A DNA stretch of 64,000 nt from Nonomuraea sp. PA05 (GTDB lineage: Bacteria > Actinomycetota > Actinomycetes > Streptosporangiales > Streptosporangiaceae): positions 1-64,000 of the forward strand of contig NZ_VSEY01000031.1 in the NCBI RefSeq assembly GCF_008086045.1. Direction: 5' to 3'. Under the pieces are notes generated by a model. It worked only from the letters and a program-made list of their open reading frames with translations. It was not told the origin of the DNA and did not search any database. A program made the position numbers and the translations under genes. Positions 33,253 to 42,816 of this stretch are shown here, piece by piece. How positions within the stretch are numbered: the stretch's first letter is position 1; the number at the start of each line of letters is the position of its first letter.

Positions 33253-36200
33253 TCACGCTCCCAACCGTGTGATGACGTATCCCAAGGTCCGTAAGGTGGT
33301 CTGGCCCTCGCAGGCGGCGTCGCCGGACTCGAAGCGCTCGCCGGTCGAGTCGTCCCGGCAGGCGTGGACGGGCGTGCTGAGGGCGTTCGGGGGCGGCTGC
33401 TCCCACACGTTGCCGATCCAGAACACCGTCGTCGCGCCCTCGCAGGCGCCGCCCACGTCGAGGTACTCGTCGTCGCCCGCGCGGCAGCGGAGCACGCCCC
33501 TGGTGCCGGGCTCGTCCCGCAGGGTCATCAGGCCGAGCGAGTTGCCGACCCGGTAGGTGGCGCCCGGCGACCTCGCCTCGGCGACCCGGCCGCGGGGCGG
33601 GTCAGGCTGGCTGTACTGGACGAGGTGGGCGTAGGGCAGGGTGTGGCCGAGGAGCCGTTCCTGGGTGTTGCCCTCGCAGTTCGCCGCCGAGGAGTCGAAG
33701 GACAGGCCCGTGATCGGGGACCGGCACCGGTACACCGGCATGGTGGCCACGCCCTCCGGCGGCTCGGCGTACACGTCACCGAGCTCGGCCAGCAGGGTGC
33801 GTCCCTCGCATGCCGGGTCGGTGGAGGTGAAGGTGTCGACGCCGGCGGCGCAGGAGTACAGCTTGCGGGTGCCCGGGGCGCCCGGCGGCGCGAGCGTGCC
33901 GAGCGAGATCTCCAGGTAGTAGCCGGGAGGCACCGCGTGGGTGCTGGTCAGGCGCTCGAAGTCGTGGTCGGTCCACCTGCTGAGCTGGCCGGGGAAGGGC
34001 GAGTCCCGGCGCACGACCGGGTTGAGGTACTCCTCGCTGATCTGCTCTCCGGTGCGCACGCCGTTGTACACGTGCACGTTGTCGATGAGCCCCACCCACA
34101 GCTCGGCGGGGGCGCCGCCGATCCTGGACCGGCCGATCTGCAGGCCCCCGGTGGACGGCCAGCCGCCGGTGAACGCCACGTCGCCGGAGATCTCGCCGTT
34201 GACGTACAGCTGAAGCCGCCCGGCCGCGGCGTCGCGCACCGCCGTGAGGTGCGTCCACTCGCCGGCCACGGCGGGCTCCGCGGACTCCGCCCGGCTGTAA
34301 CCCGCGCCGTCGGCGTCCGCGGCCGGCACGCTGATGCTCCACCGGCCGCTCTCGATGCGGTACTTCAGCCCGAAACCGCTTCCCCGCACGCCGTCCTGGG
34401 TGAGGATCGCGCGGGTGCCGTCGCCTGTCCGGTCGAGCTTGACCCACGCCGAGACGGTGTAGCTGGCCTCGGTGCGCAGGACGGGGGCCGCGGTCGACAG
34501 GTAGCCGGCGCCGTCGAGCCGTACCGCGCGGCCGAGCGTGCCGTCCGCCCAGGTGACGGCGCCCGTGGCGGACAACGAGCGGTGGTTGCCCGACAGGTCG
34601 GCGCCGGAGTCCTCCAGCGGCCACAGCCCCTCGTCGGCGGTGGGGGCGGTGGCCAGGTCGTGGATCTCGTCCTGGGTGAGCACCCGGTCGTAGAGACGCA
34701 CCTCGTCGACGCCGCCCGGCCAGTGGTCGACCGCCTTCCCGTCGTGCTTGGCCCGGCCGATCTGCACGGCCCCGTCGTCGTGCCAGGGAGTGGCGTGCGT
34801 CGCCGAGGCGGCCTGTGCTCCGTTGACGTACAGGCGCATCTCCTTGCTCGCGACGTCGAACACCCCGGTCAGGTGGGTCCACACGCCGACGGCGGCCCGG
34901 CCGGGCGCCACGGCGCGGTCGGTGGGCGGCGACGTCCCGTCCCGTTGCAGCATCGAGAAGGCCCAGCTCCCGCTCTGCGTGTACTGCAGGTAGAAGCCGC
35001 TGCCGGTGGCGGCGTCCTGGCTGACCGCCGTGCGGAACTGCCCGTCCGCGCCCTCCAGGCGCACCCACGCCGAGACGGAGAAGCTCTGGTCAGTCCGGAC
35101 GGCGGAGCCGCCGGAGGCCGCCATGTGGCCGGTGGAGCCGTCCATGCGCAGCGCGTCGCCGTGCCTGCCGGCGCCCCACGCCGCGCCCCTGGGCGCCGAA
35201 CCGGTGTTGCTCACCGTGCCGTGCCGTCCGCCGCCCGACACGTCCGGCACCCGGATGTCGGAGGTTCTCCCCTCCATCCGCCAGTGGCCGACCGGCGGGG
35301 TGCCCCGGCCCACGGCGAAGTGGTACTGCTTGCGGTACTTCAGGTCGGCGACGTTGCCCGCGCGGTCCATGCTCTGCACGTACAGGTCGTAGGGGCGGGC
35401 GCCGGACGGCGTCAGCAGCACGGTGGCGCTGCCGCCCGGCCGGTCGGCGTTGACGAACGCGGGCGGGGCGTCGTCCAGCTGGTACCTGAAGCGGGTGACG
35501 TCCGGGACGCCGTTCGCCGACAGGACGAAGGCCGCCGTCCGGCCGGCCGCCCCGCCGATGTCGTCCTCCGGATAGGTGACCGAGCTGACGTGCGGCATCC
35601 GGTCGGGCGCCTGCTGGTCCACCGTCACGTCGCACCACTGGCTGTACGGCCCCCAGTCCAGGCCGTCCGAGACCCGGGCCCGATAGGCGATCTTGCTGCC
35701 GTGGGCGAAGGCCCCGCCCGGGAGGGTGATGCTGAACGGGCTGCCGGACGGCTTCGACAGCGTGGTCGTCTCGCCCTTCTTCGCGCCGTGGCGGACGTAC
35801 CACTCGAACTGCACCGCGACCGGGAGGCCGTCGGGGTCCGCCGCCGTGGCCCGCAGCGTCGGCGTGGCGGTGTAGACGTACGGCTCGTTCGGCTCGACGG
35901 CGCACCCGCGGTTCTCGGCCGACAGGCCGGTGGGCGCGCCGGGTACCCGGTTGTAGCCGACGACCAGCGAGGCGCTGGAGGCGAACCGCTTCCAGCCCCA
36001 CCCGTCGTTCTCGTCGCCCGCCAGCACCGCCACGGTGGTCGTGGGATTGGCGTTGTAGACGGAGTTGCGCACCGCGAGGACGGAGTCGAAGCCCAGGTTG
36101 CGGGCGGGGCAGGCGGAGCCGTAGCCGTAGGCGACGTTGTGGCTCTGCAGCACCGGGCCACGCCAGGGCTGGTTGTTCCAGGTCAGGCCGCTGTCCACTC

Positions 36201-37314
36201 GCCCGGCCTCCTGGGCGTAGACCCACCTGGGCTCGCATGAGTAGGAGTGCACCACGGGGATGTTGAACTCCGCGCTGCGCACGACCGCGCCGAACAGGGA
36301 CGAGACGTCGAACTGGAAGTAGGTGCGGGCCACCTGGACCTTCCCGCAGGTGGAGTCGATGCACCGGCCGGCCTTCGCGAAGCCGTCGCCGTCCCCGCCC
36401 CAGGCCCTGGTGTCGTCCAGCCCCTTGTAGACGTTGCCCCAGCCCGAGGGGCCTCTGCCCCAGTCAGGGTCGATGTAGAGGGGGAACCGGGCCTCGGGGT
36501 CGGCGAGCAGTTCCTTGTCGGGGATGAGCGTGAGGTGGCCGGCGCCGACCTTGACCGCCACGTCGGCCCGCCTGCCGCCGGATCCGGCCGCGGCGCGGGC
36601 CGTCGCGCCGGCTGAGGCGTCCCACATGGTCGCGGGCGTGGCCTGGAAGGCGACGCCGCCGTCCGCGCCGGTGGCCACCAGCGCGCCTGTCCCGGTCACG
36701 CCTACCGTGACGCCGCTCGTCCGCAGCCCGAACCTGATCTCGGCGAGCCGCGGGTCGCGGGCGGCCTTCGCCGTCCTGACGACCAGGACGTGGGAGAAGC
36801 CGCGCGGCGTCGCCCGCACGACGAGGTCCACCTCGGGGAGCACCTCGCGGTAGGTGGCGGTGTCCCCGTCGAGGACCGGCTCGGGCAGCGGCGCGGGCCA
36901 GGCCAGCTCGATCCTTGCGTCCCCGTCGCCGAAGCGGACCAGCGGGCCGTCGCCGCCGCCGCTCAGCCGTAACGGCGTGGCGGCCACGGCCGGTGTCACG
37001 CCGCCGTCCCCGGTGACGCTCAGGTCGAGGTCGAGCGGGGCCCATTCGCCGTCCTTACGGCCCCTGACGGGCTCCGCGCTCAGCTCCGCGGTGAGGGTGC
37101 CGTCCGGGTTCGCGTACACCATGCGGTCGGGGCCGGTCTCCTCCGGCACCACGACGCGCTCGCCCGAGGCGCGCGCCCGTTCCGCCGGCGACGGGTCGCG
37201 TGCCCGCCGGTCCTCGCTCGTCACCGGCGCGGCGGCGGCGGGGCGTGTGATCGCCGGGACCGCCAGCAGCGCCGGGATCAGTAACCAGGACAGGAAGATT
37301 CGCCATGAAGTCAT
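33253..37314 (-). CDS. Secreted LamG-domain protein 1 (cassette A)
   Basis: 1353 residues with signal peptide RIFLSWLLIPALLAVPAITR and cleavage near PAAAA. Residues 40-300 are a module shared with LamG2 (LSGGGDGPLVRFG, GFSHVLVVRTAKAARDPRLA, LYIDPDW). Residues 300-450 are DNRLRE-like (YFQFDVSSLF, SGLTWNNQPW, VAVLAGDENDGWGWKRFASS). Fibronectin-like segments follow to about 660, then two LamG jelly-rolls at about 675-885 and 893-1100 (SVSAWVRLEG..., YTVSAWVKLDR...). The last 250 residues contain four cysteine repeats ending C-x8-13-F-x-S-x3-3-CEG-x6-LG. It is probably a surface or extracellular glycan-binding scaffold. It is co-transcribed with RHS1 (2-bp gap) and divergent from the HTH-STAND gene. 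Confidence 0.85.
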   Translation of the reverse strand: MTSWRIFLSWLLIPALLAVPAITRPAAAAPVTSEDRRARDPSPAERARASGERVVVPEETGPDRMVYANPDGTLTAELSAEPVRGRKDGEWAPLDLDLSVTGDGGVTPAVAATPLRLSGGGDGPLVRFGDGDARIELAWPAPLPEPVLDGDTATYREVLPEVDLVVRATPRGFSHVLVVRTAKAARDPRLAEIRFGLRTSGVTVGVTGTGALVATGADGGVAFQATPATMWDASAGATARAAAGSGGRRADVAVKVGAGHLTLIPDKELLADPEARFPLYIDPDWGRGPSGWGNVYKGLDDTRAWGGDGDGFAKAGRCIDSTCGKVQVARTYFQFDVSSLFGAVVRSAEFNIPVVHSYSCEPRWVYAQEAGRVDSGLTWNNQPWRGPVLQSHNVAYGYGSACPARNLGFDSVLAVRNSVYNANPTTTVAVLAGDENDGWGWKRFASSASLVVGYNRVPGAPTGLSAENRGCAVEPNEPYVYTATPTLRATAADPDGLPVAVQFEWYVRHGAKKGETTTLSKPSGSPFSITLPGGAFAHGSKIAYRARVSDGLDWGPYSQWCDVTVDQQAPDRMPHVSSVTYPEDDIGGAAGRTAAFVLSANGVPDVTRFRYQLDDAPPAFVNADRPGGSATVLLTPSGARPYDLYVQSMDRAGNVADLKYRKQYHFAVGRGTPPVGHWRMEGRTSDIRVPDVSGGGRHGTVSNTGSAPRGAAWGAGRHGDALRMDGSTGHMAASGGSAVRTDQSFSVSAWVRLEGADGQFRTAVSQDAATGSGFYLQYTQSGSWAFSMLQRDGTSPPTDRAVAPGRAAVGVWTHLTGVFDVASKEMRLYVNGAQAASATHATPWHDDGAVQIGRAKHDGKAVDHWPGGVDEVRLYDRVLTQDEIHDLATAPTADEGLWPLEDSGADLSGNHRSLSATGAVTWADGTLGRAVRLDGAGYLSTAAPVLRTEASYTVSAWVKLDRTGDGTRAILTQDGVRGSGFGLKYRIESGRWSISVPAADADGAGYSRAESAEPAVAGEWTHLTAVRDAAAGRLQLYVNGEISGDVAFTGGWPSTGGLQIGRSRIGGAPAELWVGLIDNVHVYNGVRTGEQISEEYLNPVVRRDSPFPGQLSRWTDHDFERLTSTHAVPPGYYLEISLGTLAPPGAPGTRKLYSCAAGVDTFTSTDPACEGRTLLAELGDVYAEPPEGVATMPVYRCRSPITGLSFDSSAANCEGNTQERLLGHTLPYAHLVQYSQPDPPRGRVAEARSPGATYRVGNSLGLMTLRDEPGTRGVLRCRAGDDEYLDVGGACEGATTVFWIGNVWEQPPPNALSTPVHACRDDSTGERFESGDAACEGQTTLRTLGYVITRLGA

Positions 37315-37402
37315 GTGACCCCCGCTTCGAGACCGCTCCGGCGCATGCGGGCGGAACGGTCGGTTGATTCGGTGAGTGGTGTACCAGCCGTCGCGGGAGC
37401 GC

Positions 37403-37464
37403 TCTGCCGTTCGGCGGATGAGGCCCCCGTAGCCCCGCGAAAGGTCTGCCGTTCGGCGGATGAG
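37403..37464. repeat. 20-bp direct repeat pair in the cassette A / STAND promoter gap
   Basis: TCTGCCGTTCGGCGGATGAG occurs exactly at 37403-37422 and 37445-37464, 42 bp apart (four helical turns). Each copy contains the small palindrome CCG-tt-CGG. The pair lies in the 287-bp region between the divergent LamG1 and HTH-STAND-WD40 genes, so it may be a regulator-binding site, possibly for the HTH of that protein. No gene is seen in this region. Confidence 0.6.
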
Positions 37465-37601
37465 CCCGATGCTAGGCCGTTCCTAAAATTGTCCGAAACA
37501 GCCGCTGACCAGCGCCGGACAATGCCGATCTCCGAGGCCGGGCGATCAATGCGGCGGGGTGCTGACCGGTTCAGGGAGCCGAAGTCTGGGGGGCGCGGGG
37601 C

Positions 37602-40600
37602 ATGAACGCGGAACGACGGGCGGGCCGGCCGGAAGGGTCGATCGATCCCGACGCGGGGCCGGCGGAGCGCTTCGCCTGGGAGCTACGGCGATTACGCCGG
37701 GAGGCGGGCTCTCCCGGCTACCGGCTCCTGGCCAAGCGGGCGCACTACTCCCCGAGCACGCTCGCCGAGGCGGCGCAGGGCAGGCGGCTGCCCACCCTGG
37801 AGGTGGCCCTGGCCTACGTCGAGGCGTGCGGCGGGAACCGGGCGGAATGGACGGCCCGCTGGCAGGCCGCCGCCGGCCTCGTGTCCGCGGCCATGCCGCC
37901 CATGGCCGGCGAGGAGTGCCCCTATATGGGGCCGGCGGCCTTCCAGGAGCGGGACGCCGACTGGTACTTCGGCCGCGGCGAGCTCGTGGCGGCGCTCACC
38001 CGGCAGGTCACGGACGCGGACGGGTCAGGGCTGACGGCGGTGTTCGGGGCGTCGGGCAGCGGCAAGTCGTCCCTGATCAGAGCCGGTCTGCTGCCCGCCC
38101 TGCCGCCGGAGTGGCGCGCTGTCGTGCTCACCCCTTCGAAGCATCCCCTCACCGAGCTGGCGACCGCTCTCGCGCCGCTGACCGGCGCGGACGCGGCCGG
38201 CGATCCGGACGGGACTCCGGACTGGACTCTGGACGGGAGCCGGGTGCTGCTGGTGATCGACCAGTTCGAGGAGACGTTCACGCTCTGCGCGGACGCCGCC
38301 GAACGCGCGGCGTTCATCCGGGCCGTCGTGCGGGCGGCTCAGGGCGGCCCGCGGGTCGTCCTCGCGGTGCGGGCCGACTTCTACGCCCACTGCTCCGGCG
38401 TCCCCGAGCTCGTGGCCGCGCTGCGCGAGGGCACGCAGGTGCCGATCGGCGCTCCCGGCGAGGCCGAACTGCGCGACATCATCACCGGCCCGGCGGCCAA
38501 GGCGGGCGTCGCGGTGGACGACGACCTGGTCGTGACGCTGATCGCGGACGCCGCCGACCGGCCGGGCGCGCTGCCCCTGCTGTCCCGCGCGCTGCGCGAG
38601 ACCTGGCGCCGCCGGGAGGGCCCCGTCCTGCGCCTGGCGGACTACCGGGCGGGCGGCGGGGTGCGCGGAAGCATCGCTCAGGCCGCCGAGGCGACCTACC
38701 TCAGTGGTGACGCCGCCCGCCGGCGGGCGATGCGCGCGGTCTTCCTCCGGCTGACCGCGCTCGGGGAGGGCACGCAGGACACCCTGCGCCGCGTCGCCCG
38801 CACCGAGCTGAGCGGCGTCGCGTCCGTGCCCGGGATGGACGACCTGCTGGAGGACCTGGCCCGCGCCCGGCTGATCGTCCTGGACCGGGAGACGGTGGAG
38901 GTGGCGCACGAGGCGGTGATCTCGGCGTGGCCCCGCTTGCGGAGCTGGCTGCTGGACGGCCGCGCCGACCTGCGCCTGCACCGCGACCTGACCCGGGCCG
39001 CTACCACCTGGCAGGAGCTCGGCCGCGACCGTGGCGCGCTGCTGCGCGGCGCCCGGCTCGCCGCCGCGCGGGCCTGGGCCGACCGGCGGCCGGAGGACCT
39101 CAACGACCTGGAGGCCGGCTACCTCGCCGCCAGCGCCACGGCCGACCGGAGGCGTGGGCGGCTGGCCCGGCAACTGGTCGCGACCATGGCCGGGCTCCTC
39201 GTGGTCGCCGTGGTCGCCGCGGTGACGGCCCTGCGCGTGCAGGCGTCGGCCCAGGACCAGCGGGACGTCGCCCTGTCGGAGAAGGTCGCCGGGGAGGCAG
39301 CCGCCCTGCGGAAGGTGGACCCCGCGCTGGCGGCGCAGCTCAGCCTGGCCGCCTACCGCCTGTCGCCGACGGTGGCCGCCCGGAGCAGCCTGATGAGCGG
39401 GTTCGCGGCGCCCTTCGCCACCCGGCTCGCCCTGAACGTCAACACCGTCGCCTTCACCGGGCGGACGATGGCGACCGGGGGCGACGACCGCGTCATCAGG
39501 CTGTGGGACGTGAGCGCCCCGCACCGCCCCGTCCTGCTCGCACAGCTGCCGGGCCAGCCCGGGGACGTCGAGTCGCTCGCGTTCGCGTCCGGCGGCCGCA
39601 CCATGGTGAGCGCCACCTACGACGGCGAAGTGCGGCTGTGGAACGTGACAGAGCCGCGCCGCCCCACCCGGCTCGCTGCCTTCCGCGCCCATGACGAGGC
39701 GGTCTTGCGGGCGATGCCGACGCCTGACGCGCGCACCGTCCACACCGTGAGCGCCGACGGGACCGCCCGCGTGTGGGACGTCTCCCGGCCCGACCGGCCG
39801 GTGCGGCTGGCCGAGCTCACCGGCCACGCGGCGGGCATCCTCACGGCGGCGCTCAGCTCCGACGGCCGCACTCTCGTCACCGGCTCCGCGGACGGCAGGA
39901 CCCGGATCTGGGACGTCGCGGACCCGCGCCACCCGGCGCCGCTGGCCTGGCTGCCCCGGCGCGAGGGCCAGGTCACCGGGGTGGCCCTCGCGCCGGACGG
40001 GCGGACGCTCGCCGTGTCCGGCCACGACCAGGAGGTCGCCCTGTGGGATCTCGCCGACCGCGGCGAGCCGGTCGCGCTGGCCAGGCTCAGCGGACACGCG
40101 GCGCCCGTTCAGGTGGTCGCGTTCAGCCCGGACGGGCGGACGGTGGCCAGTGGCGGCTGGGACTTCACGGTACGGCTGTGGGACGTCTCCGACCGGCGCC
40201 GCCCCCACCCCTCCACCACGGTCTCCGGGCACACCGGCACCATCTGGGGGCTCGCCTTCAGCCCGGACAGCGGCCACCTCGTCTCCGGGGGCGCGGACGA
40301 GGCCGTCCTGGTGACCGACGTGCCGGGGGCCGTCCTGGCCGGGCACGGCGGCGCGCTGTCGACCGCCGACCTCAGCCCCGACGGGCGCACGGCCGTCGTG
40401 GGCAGCGAGGACTTCTCCGCGCGGCTGTGGGACGTGCGCGACCCCGGCCGCCCCGCGCCGCTCGCCCTGCTGAACGGCCACACCGCCCAGGTCAAGGCGG
40501 TCGCGTTCAGCCACTCGGGCCGGCTGGTCGCCACCGGCGGCATCGACGGCCGGGTGCGCCTGTGGGACGTCGCGGATCCGCGGCGGCCCGCCCTGCTCGG

Positions 40601-41363
40601 GCGGTTCGAGACCGCCGGCGACGTCCGGACCCTCGCCTTCCTGCGAGGCGACGCGCTCCTGGCGACCGGCGGCGGCAGCGCGCCCGGGGCCGAGCTGTGG
40701 CACGTGACGGACCCGCGCCGCGTCCGGCGAGCCGGCGTGCTCAAGGAGAACATGGGGGTGCCGGCCCTCTCCGCGAGCCCGCACGACCCGTTGCTCGCGG
40801 TCGTCCAGGACCGCGACGTGCACCTGTGGAACCTCGCCGACTCGCGCGCCCCGGCGCGGGTGGCCCGCTTCGCCGCGCACCCGTCCACGGTGCGCCAGGC
40901 CGTCTTCAGCCGGGACGGCCGCACTCTGGCGACGGCCGGACTGGACGGCACCGCCCGCCTATGGGACGTCGCCACCCCCGCCAGGCCCCGCCTGCACGCC
41001 ACCTTGTCCGGGCACGTCGGCGGCGTGCAGTCGGTCGCGCTCAGCCCCGACCGGAGTGCGCTCGCGACGGCGGGCATGGACGGCACGGTACGGCTGTGGC
41101 AGGTGCCCGCCACGGGCCGGCCTGAGCTGCGCGCGGTGCTGTCCGGGCACGGCGACCGGGTGCACGCCGTCACCTTCGGCCCCGACGGCCGCACCCTGCT
41201 CACCGCCGGTGAGGACCGGACGGCCCGCCTGTGGCCGACCGATCCTGAGCGGGTGGCGGCGCAGGTGTGCGCGCTGGCCCATCCTCGCATCACGGCCGGC
41301 GATTGGGCGCGATTCCTGCCGGGCATCGACCATCGCCCCCTGTGCGACCCCGCCACCCCCTGA
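37602..41363 (+). CDS. HTH-STAND NTPase-TM-WD40 protein (nSTAND1 type)
   Basis: 1253 residues. An XRE-like HTH covers about 22-90 (LLAKRAHYSPSTLAEAAQGR, LEVALAYVEACGG). A novel-STAND NTPase follows, with Walker A FGASGSGKSSL (148-158) and Walker B RVLLVIDQFEETF (around Asp220), to about 515. One transmembrane helix lies near 526-546 (LVATMAGLLVVAVVAAVTAL), and then a WD40 region from about 610 to the end. I count 14 blades ending LWDV-like, most followed by (D/R)PxRP, enough for two seven-bladed propellers. The HTH would be cytoplasmic and the propellers outside or at the membrane. Such proteins are thought to be signal-triggered switches in stress, development or defence. It is divergent from cassette A and could control it. 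Confidence 0.85.
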   Translation: MNAERRAGRPEGSIDPDAGPAERFAWELRRLRREAGSPGYRLLAKRAHYSPSTLAEAAQGRRLPTLEVALAYVEACGGNRAEWTARWQAAAGLVSAAMPPMAGEECPYMGPAAFQERDADWYFGRGELVAALTRQVTDADGSGLTAVFGASGSGKSSLIRAGLLPALPPEWRAVVLTPSKHPLTELATALAPLTGADAAGDPDGTPDWTLDGSRVLLVIDQFEETFTLCADAAERAAFIRAVVRAAQGGPRVVLAVRADFYAHCSGVPELVAALREGTQVPIGAPGEAELRDIITGPAAKAGVAVDDDLVVTLIADAADRPGALPLLSRALRETWRRREGPVLRLADYRAGGGVRGSIAQAAEATYLSGDAARRRAMRAVFLRLTALGEGTQDTLRRVARTELSGVASVPGMDDLLEDLARARLIVLDRETVEVAHEAVISAWPRLRSWLLDGRADLRLHRDLTRAATTWQELGRDRGALLRGARLAAARAWADRRPEDLNDLEAGYLAASATADRRRGRLARQLVATMAGLLVVAVVAAVTALRVQASAQDQRDVALSEKVAGEAAALRKVDPALAAQLSLAAYRLSPTVAARSSLMSGFAAPFATRLALNVNTVAFTGRTMATGGDDRVIRLWDVSAPHRPVLLAQLPGQPGDVESLAFASGGRTMVSATYDGEVRLWNVTEPRRPTRLAAFRAHDEAVLRAMPTPDARTVHTVSADGTARVWDVSRPDRPVRLAELTGHAAGILTAALSSDGRTLVTGSADGRTRIWDVADPRHPAPLAWLPRREGQVTGVALAPDGRTLAVSGHDQEVALWDLADRGEPVALARLSGHAAPVQVVAFSPDGRTVASGGWDFTVRLWDVSDRRRPHPSTTVSGHTGTIWGLAFSPDSGHLVSGGADEAVLVTDVPGAVLAGHGGALSTADLSPDGRTAVVGSEDFSARLWDVRDPGRPAPLALLNGHTAQVKAVAFSHSGRLVATGGIDGRVRLWDVADPRRPALLGRFETAGDVRTLAFLRGDALLATGGGSAPGAELWHVTDPRRVRRAGVLKENMGVPALSASPHDPLLAVVQDRDVHLWNLADSRAPARVARFAAHPSTVRQAVFSRDGRTLATAGLDGTARLWDVATPARPRLHATLSGHVGGVQSVALSPDRSALATAGMDGTVRLWQVPATGRPELRAVLSGHGDRVHAVTFGPDGRTLLTAGEDRTARLWPTDPERVAAQVCALAHPRITAGDWARFLPGIDHRPLCDPATP

Positions 41364-41459
41364 ACAGGCCGCTTGCGCGCGCTCCCGGCCCGCATCATCG
41401 TCAACGTCGGGGGCTCGCGAAGGATCGCTCCTGCCCGTTCGATGACCGGGAGAACCGGC

Positions 41460-42797
41460 ATGCCGACACCATCCGGCGAACGCCACGCCAAGGCCGACTC
41501 CGCACGCCGCAGAACGGTGGGCGCGGTGGTGATCGGCCATTTCATCGAGGTCTACGACATGGCCCTCTACGGGCTCTTCGTGGCCCCCATCTCGACGGCC
41601 TTCTTCCCGGCGGGCAACGCGGAGGCCGCGCTGATCGCGACCTTCGCGGTCTTCGGCGTCTCCTTCCTGTCGAGGTCGGCGGGCAGCCTGTTCTTCGGGG
41701 TGATGGCCGACCGGGCGGGCAGGCGTACCGCGATGATGACGTCGATCCTGCTCATCGGGCTGGCGACCGCTGGCATCGGCCTCATCCCCACCTACGAGGC
41801 GGCGTCGCTGCTCTCCCCGGTTCTGCTCGTCCTGTGCAGGCTTGTGCAGGGGTTCGCCTCGGGCGGGGAGGCCACGGTCGCCCCGGTGTTCCTCGGCGAG
41901 TACGCCTCACGGAGGCGGCGCGGGTTCCTGACGTCGTTCATCTCCGCCGCCGGGAACCTGGGCACCCTGGCCGCGGCCGCCACGGGCGTCGTGATCGGCC
42001 TGGCCGTGGACGCGAGCACGTTCGACGCCTGGGGGTGGCGGGTGGCGTTCCTGATAGCCGCGCCGCTGGCCCTCGTGGGCCTGTACTTCCGCTTCGGGCT
42101 GCGGGAGCCGCCGGCGTACGAGGCGGCGCGTGCGGGGGTGCGCAACGCCTCGATCGGGACGGCGCTGCGGCGGAGCTGGCGCATGATCCTACGCGTGAGC
42201 TGCGTCGGCGCGCTCGGCACCACCTTCTACATCATGTTCGTCTACTACCCGACCTACCTCGTCCGGGAGAGCGGCCTGTCGGCCGGACAGGCCCGCGCGG
42301 TGCCGCTGATCCTCATCTCGACGCTCGTGGTGTTCAACCCGCTGGCGGGGCTGCTCGGCGACCGGTTCGGGCGGCGGGTGCCGCTCGTGCTGGGCGGGCT
42401 GGCGTCCATGTTGCTCGTGCTGCCCGGCTTCCTGGTCGCCCGCAGCGGCGGCTTCACGGCGGCCGTGCTGGGCGGCATGCTCATCCTGGTGAGCGTCCCG
42501 CTGTGCCTGGGCGCGATCCACGCCGCGGCGATGGAGTTCTACCCGACCGAGGTACGGGCGACGGCGGGCGGCATCGCGTGGACCATCGGCGCTTTCGTCT
42601 TCTCCGGCCTGCCGCCCCTGGTCGTCAACGTGCTGACCACACGGGCCGGCCTGCCGCTGTCGCCGGCGTTCGTGATCATGGGGACGGCGGCGATCGGGAT
42701 CGTCGCCGCGTGGGGGCTGCCGGACAGCCGGAGGATCCGGCTGGAGTCCGTGGAAACGTCGATCAGGGAGCAGCGGGAAGCCGCGGCGCCCGGCTGA
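41460..42797 (+). CDS. MFS metabolite:H+ symporter (MHS family)
   Basis: 445 residues from the ATG at 41460, with GGGAG seven bases upstream. It has twelve helices and clear MHS (ProP/KgtP/ShiA) features: GAVVIGHFIEVYDMALYGLF in helix 1, FGVMADRAGRRTAMM after helix 2, RLVQGFASGGEATVAPVFLG in helix 4 and LGDRFGRRVPL midway. The family takes up osmolytes and organic acids such as proline, betaine, citrate, shikimate and alpha-ketoglutarate; the substrate here is not determinable. It follows the STAND gene on the same strand by 96 bp. Confidence 0.9.
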   Translation: MPTPSGERHAKADSARRRTVGAVVIGHFIEVYDMALYGLFVAPISTAFFPAGNAEAALIATFAVFGVSFLSRSAGSLFFGVMADRAGRRTAMMTSILLIGLATAGIGLIPTYEAASLLSPVLLVLCRLVQGFASGGEATVAPVFLGEYASRRRRGFLTSFISAAGNLGTLAAAATGVVIGLAVDASTFDAWGWRVAFLIAAPLALVGLYFRFGLREPPAYEAARAGVRNASIGTALRRSWRMILRVSCVGALGTTFYIMFVYYPTYLVRESGLSAGQARAVPLILISTLVVFNPLAGLLGDRFGRRVPLVLGGLASMLLVLPGFLVARSGGFTAAVLGGMLILVSVPLCLGAIHAAAMEFYPTEVRATAGGIAWTIGAFVFSGLPPLVVNVLTTRAGLPLSPAFVIMGTAAIGIVAAWGLPDSRRIRLESVETSIREQREAAAPG

Positions 42798-42816
42798 CCG
42801 CCAAGGCGGCCTCCGG

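Noticed and set aside
38025..40880. Minus-strand frame of about 950 codons opposite the STAND-WD40 gene
   Set aside because: Repetitive low-complexity composition mirrors the WD40 repeats of the other strand. No ribosome site or domain is present.
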